Below, piece by piece: positions 14,706 through 17,674 of a stretch of DNA of 17,674 nucleotides. This DNA comes from Candidatus Shapirobacteria bacterium UBA4062 (lineage in GTDB: Bacteria > Patescibacteriota > Microgenomatia > UBA12405): contig DFZG01000066.1 in the NCBI GenBank assembly GCA_002382075.1, positions 20,942 to 38,615 of the forward strand, given 5' to 3'. The notes below the pieces were generated by a model. It was not told the origin of the DNA. It did not search any database and was given only the letters and a program-made list of their open reading frames with translations. The stretch's first letter is position 1; each line of letters starts with the position of its first letter. A program made the position numbers and the translations under genes.

Positions 14706-15818
14706 ATGAATACAAAAGACAAAGTTTTTTTAATTTCCCGTAATTGCCAGGAAGTACTGGTGGCTGATGATTTGGAAAATTTAATTGATTCGGGGACACC
14801 TTTGGTGCATTACATTGGTTTTGAAATATCCGGGTTAGTCCATTTGGGTACCGGACTAATGTCAATGGGAAAAGTGGCTGATTTTTTGAAAGCAGGCGTA
14901 AAATGTAAGATATTTTTGGCAGATTTTCACTCTTATTTAAACAATAAATTGGGTAGTGACTGGGAAAATATTAGGTGGGCAACAGAAAATTATTTTAAGG
15001 AAGCTTTGATAGCGTCGCTAAAGTGTTTTGGGGTTGAAGAGGATCAAGTTGATTTTATTACCGGTAAAGATTTGTATGAAAACAATTTGATTCATTGGGA
15101 AACTTTTATGGAAGTGGGTAAACACGTAACTTTGTCGAGAAACCTAAGATCTATTTCAATAATGGGAAAAGGGATGGGTAAGGAGGTGGATATGGCAACT
15201 TTGTTTTACCCCCCACTACAGGTAGCGGATATTTTTACTATGGGGGTAAATTTAGCGCACGCGGGGATGGATCAGAGAAAAGCTCATGTGATTGCCAGGC
15301 AAGTGGCACCGAAATTAACAATTAATCCTTTAAAAAATAAGCAGGGTGAAGTTATTTCGCCGATTTGTGTTCACCAAAACTTGATTGCCGGTTTAGGTGG
15401 ACCTCAAGCGGAAGATAATAATGAAGAAAATTTGAAGATGAGTAAATCTAAGCCAAATAGTGCTATTTTTGTGCACGATACTCCGGAAGAAATTAGAAGT
15501 AAAATAATGAAAGCTTACGGACCACCAAAAGAAGTTGAGTTTAATCCCCTGCTAAATTGGGTAAAAACTTTAGTGTTTTGGGGAGAGGACACGGGAGAAT
15601 TTATTGTCAAAAGACCAGAAAAATTTGGGGGAGATTTAAATTATACTAATTACACAAAATTGGTTGATGATTACCAATCGGGTGATTTGTTTCCGCTTGA
15701 TTTGAAAAATGGACTGGCTGATTGGATTATTGAGAAATTGAAACCAGCCAGGGATCATTTTGAAATTGAGAAAAACAAGAAAGCGTTGGTAGAAATGAAA
15801 AAGTTATTAGCGAAGTGA
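14706..15818 (+). CDS. tyrS: Tyrosyl-tRNA synthetase, archaeal/eukaryotic type
   Basis: The enzyme charges tRNA-Tyr. At 370 residues it lacks the C-terminal S4 domain of the common bacterial TyrRS and resembles archaeal enzymes throughout. The HIGH-type signature is YIGFEISGLVHLGTG (36-50), where archaea have Y-x-G-F-E-P-S-G-x2-HLG. YPPLQVADI (168-176) is followed by AGMDQRKAH (186-194), the tyrosine and tRNA contact region, then LKMSKSKPNSAI (243-254) as the KMSKS loop. The C-terminal helical part carries KRPEKFGGDL and the PLDLKNGLADWI pattern of Methanocaldococcus TyrRS. The gene follows relA by six bases. Its last 12 bases overlap the convergent uvrC gene. A TrpRS identity is unlikely given the GFE-x-SG motif. 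Confidence 0.93.
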   Translation: MNTKDKVFLISRNCQEVLVADDLENLIDSGTPLVHYIGFEISGLVHLGTGLMSMGKVADFLKAGVKCKIFLADFHSYLNNKLGSDWENIRWATENYFKEALIASLKCFGVEEDQVDFITGKDLYENNLIHWETFMEVGKHVTLSRNLRSISIMGKGMGKEVDMATLFYPPLQVADIFTMGVNLAHAGMDQRKAHVIARQVAPKLTINPLKNKQGEVISPICVHQNLIAGLGGPQAEDNNEENLKMSKSKPNSAIFVHDTPEEIRSKIMKAYGPPKEVEFNPLLNWVKTLVFWGEDTGEFIVKRPEKFGGDLNYTNYTKLVDDYQSGDLFPLDLKNGLADWIIEKLKPARDHFEIEKNKKALVEMKKLLAK

Positions 15819-17048
15819 AAGGCTAATTAATTCACGTCGGTAGCGATTGGCAAAACGATGAGCTTCGTCTCGGAGCCTAATTAACAAAAGGAGTGCTTGT
15901 GATTTTTGAGGTAATTTAATCTCTTGCCAACTATTTTTGTTTTTTATTATTATCGTTTCTTCTCTTTTGGCTAAACCTATCAAGGGTATCTTTGTTATTG
16001 AAGATACAGCTGAAACCTGAGGTTTGCCACCATCGACAACGATTAGGTTAGGTGTCCCCCATTCTGGATGCTTTAAGCGGCGATAGACAACTTCTTTCAT
16101 CATATATTGATCATCAGGTGTGGCCTTTGTACGGATTTTAAATTTTCGGTAAGCGGAATTGTCTAAATCGCCATTTTGCCAAACAACCATAGAGCCAACA
16201 AAATATTTGGTACCAAGTTGGGAGATATCAAAACACTCAATTCTTTGAAGTTTATTAATGTTTAAATGGGGTTTTAGGGTGGTTAGTAAATCTTTTATGG
16301 CCTGACTTTGTTTGTCTTGGGGTAAATTGATATCGGCGTATAGATTTTTTAAATTATGCCAGCCGGAAACTATGTAGTTGAGAGAATCGACTTGATTTTT
16401 GATAATTTGGGCTTTTTCAAAATCCTCTGATTTGGCGGCAATTTTCATTTCTTTGTTTAAAGTTTTAATAAGAGAATTAAAACGACCGTTGAGTATTTTT
16501 TTTATTTTTGTAATATTTTGGCGATATATAACAGGGTCAGGATTAGGTCCAGGACATAAATTAAGGTGACAATAAAGACATTGTTTTTGGGCGTGTTTTG
16601 GGGAACTTCTAAAGGGAAAGAGACGACGGATAGTTTTAAGAAGAGATTTAACAGAAGCGCCACTGGGAAAAGGGCCGTAGATGTCAGATTTTTCGGGTAA
16701 GTTGCTGTAATGGGCGGTAGTAATTACAGGAATTTTTGATTTGGAAATGCAGATGTATAAATATGAGCGGTTGTCTTTTAATTGAGAATTATATTTGGGG
16801 AGATATTTTTTAATTAGTGACGATTCTAAGATTAAGGCTTCGATTTCGGAATTGACGGTTAAAGTTTGGACGGAATCAATTTGGGAAACTAAAGATTTAG
16901 TTTTAGGACCCAGAGCGTCGTCTCTCTGGAAATATTGAGAAGTCCGTTTTTTTAGGTTGATGGCTTTGCCAATGTAGATTACTTCTCCGCGTTTATTGCG
17001 GTAAATATAGCAACCGGGTGAAGTAGGAATTTTTTGAAGATCGATCAC
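15807..17048 (-). CDS. uvrC: Short UvrC-type excinuclease subunit
   Basis: UvrC makes both incisions around DNA lesions marked by UvrA-UvrB. Here the GIY-YIG domain (about 7-90, with [18 protein letters not shown]) makes the 3' cut and a UVR motif that binds UvrB lies at 194-228. The RNase H-like domain for the 5' cut has Asp274 (CFDIS), Asp339 (VVDGGK) and His397 (RDEAHRF). The protein ends 16 residues later, at 413, whereas common UvrC (~600 residues) continues into a helix-hairpin-helix DNA-binding domain. The four-cysteine cluster site is also reduced: Cys157, Cys160 and Cys165 are present, but the expected flanking cysteines are Ser and Asn. The start is GTG, overlapping the uvrA stop as GTGA, so the two are probably translationally coupled. 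Confidence 0.92.
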   Translation of the reverse strand: MIDLQKIPTSPGCYIYRNKRGEVIYIGKAINLKKRTSQYFQRDDALGPKTKSLVSQIDSVQTLTVNSEIEALILESSLIKKYLPKYNSQLKDNRSYLYICISKSKIPVITTAHYSNLPEKSDIYGPFPSGASVKSLLKTIRRLFPFRSSPKHAQKQCLYCHLNLCPGPNPDPVIYRQNITKIKKILNGRFNSLIKTLNKEMKIAAKSEDFEKAQIIKNQVDSLNYIVSGWHNLKNLYADINLPQDKQSQAIKDLLTTLKPHLNINKLQRIECFDISQLGTKYFVGSMVVWQNGDLDNSAYRKFKIRTKATPDDQYMMKEVVYRRLKHPEWGTPNLIVVDGGKPQVSAVSSITKIPLIGLAKREETIIIKNKNSWQEIKLPQKSQALLLLIRLRDEAHRFANRYRRELISLSLR

Positions 17049-17674
17049 AATTTAATTATATTATAGGATTTTTTTAAGTATTGGCCGGTGTAGGAACGGG
17101 CGACTTGAGAAACTTGCTTGGGAGTGCCGGTGGCCAAGATTTCGCCACCTTTTTCGCCGCCTTCAGGACCCAAGTCGATTACCCAATCGCTATTTTTGAT
17201 TACTTCTAAATTGTGTTCGATAACCACGACAGTATTTCCCATATCAACTAATTTTTGTAAGACTTTAATCAACTTGTCGATGTCGTAGAAATGTAGACCA
17301 GTAGTAGGCTCGTCGAGAATATAAAGTAAATTTCCATTAAATCTCTTGACTAATTCACGACTAATTTTTAAACGCTGGGATTCACCGCCTGATAGAGTAT
17401 TGCTGGCTTGACCAAGTTCGAGATAGCCCAAACCCACCTCTTGGATGGTATTGATTTTACGGCGGATACTGTTGATATTTTTAAAAAAGTCAGCTGCTTC
17501 GTCGAAAGTCATTTTTAAGATGTCGTGAATGTTTTTGTTTTTGTAAAAAACTTCTAAGGTTTCGTCTTTGAATCTGGTACCATGACATTGATCACAAGTG
17601 ACGTAAATATCGGGCAAAAACTGCATTTCAATTTTGATTTGTCCCTGACCTTCGCAGGCATCGCAGCGACCACC
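17045..17674 (-). CDS. uvrA: UvrA, C-terminal part, cut off by the right edge
   Basis: UvrA is the damage-recognising ABC ATPase of nucleotide excision repair. The visible 209 residues are its C-terminal third. They begin inside the DNA-contacting zinc module, with the C-x2-C pair [11 protein letters not shown] and later CDQCHG, and the UvrA-specific [11 protein letters not shown] between them. Then comes the ABC signature [15 protein letters not shown], Walker [11 protein letters not shown], and the switch histidine in VVVIEHN. It ends with the standard [10 protein letters not shown] segment and a short tail. The gene continues beyond 17674, and ATG 17624-17626 is an internal methionine, not the start. 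The stop overlaps the uvrC GTG, an arrangement that makes a uvrA-uvrC operon. Confidence 0.96.
   Translation of the reverse strand, partial: GGRCDACEGQGQIKIEMQFLPDIYVTCDQCHGTRFKDETLEVFYKNKNIHDILKMTFDEAADFFKNINSIRRKINTIQEVGLGYLELGQASNTLSGGESQRLKISRELVKRFNGNLLYILDEPTTGLHFYDIDKLIKVLQKLVDMGNTVVVIEHNLEVIKNSDWVIDLGPEGGEKGGEILATGTPKQVSQVARSYTGQYLKKSYNIIKL

Overview
This AT-rich window is almost fully coding and reads as chromosomal housekeeping DNA from a small-genome bacterium. It is most likely a member of the Candidate Phyla Radiation (Patescibacteria), perhaps Microgenomates. That placement is inference. It rests on very short or negative gene spacing, a tyrosyl-tRNA synthetase of archaeal type, compact versions of UvrC and RelA, a DUF5665-like membrane protein, and mostly absent Shine-Dalgarno sites. 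UGA acts as a normal stop codon (secA, sortase, tyrS). I see no tRNA, rRNA, CRISPR array, transposase or integrase.

Layout. Positions 1-854 (minus) hold the first codons of an exported protein that runs off the left edge, then a membrane-anchored C39-type cysteine peptidase. A divergent 64-bp gap leads to typA (plus, 919-2775), which meets a minus-strand group tail to tail: DUF5665-like protein, HIT protein and DHH/DHHA1 phosphoesterase (2755-4532). Next comes the most unusual stretch, 4551-5417. There the last ~78 bp of secA, encoding its zinc-binding tail, are present twice, bracketing an unknown 194-residue gene. secA, serS, an HD-domain protein, lysS (with an extra tRNA-binding domain) and greA follow on the minus strand to 12306. 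A divergent regulatory region (12307-12505) separates greA from the plus-strand run sortase, relA-type synthetase and tyrS (12506-15818). That run meets uvrC and the 3' part of uvrA (minus, to the right edge) tail to tail.

How the genes fit together. Translation and growth control dominate: seryl-, lysyl- and tyrosyl-tRNA synthetases, TypA, GreA and a (p)ppGpp synthetase. SecA, the sortase and the C39 peptidase are export and envelope functions. UvrA and UvrC belong to nucleotide excision repair, and the DHH protein probably recycles short nucleotides.

Two things stand out. First, nine start codons are each preceded by a TANNNT promoter -10 box ending only 5-7 bases upstream, a pattern that predicts leaderless mRNAs as the normal mode here. 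Second, the duplicated secA tail around an unknown gene made of two diverged repeats looks like an insertion that rebuilt the 3' end of secA. This is the best candidate in the window for something undescribed.
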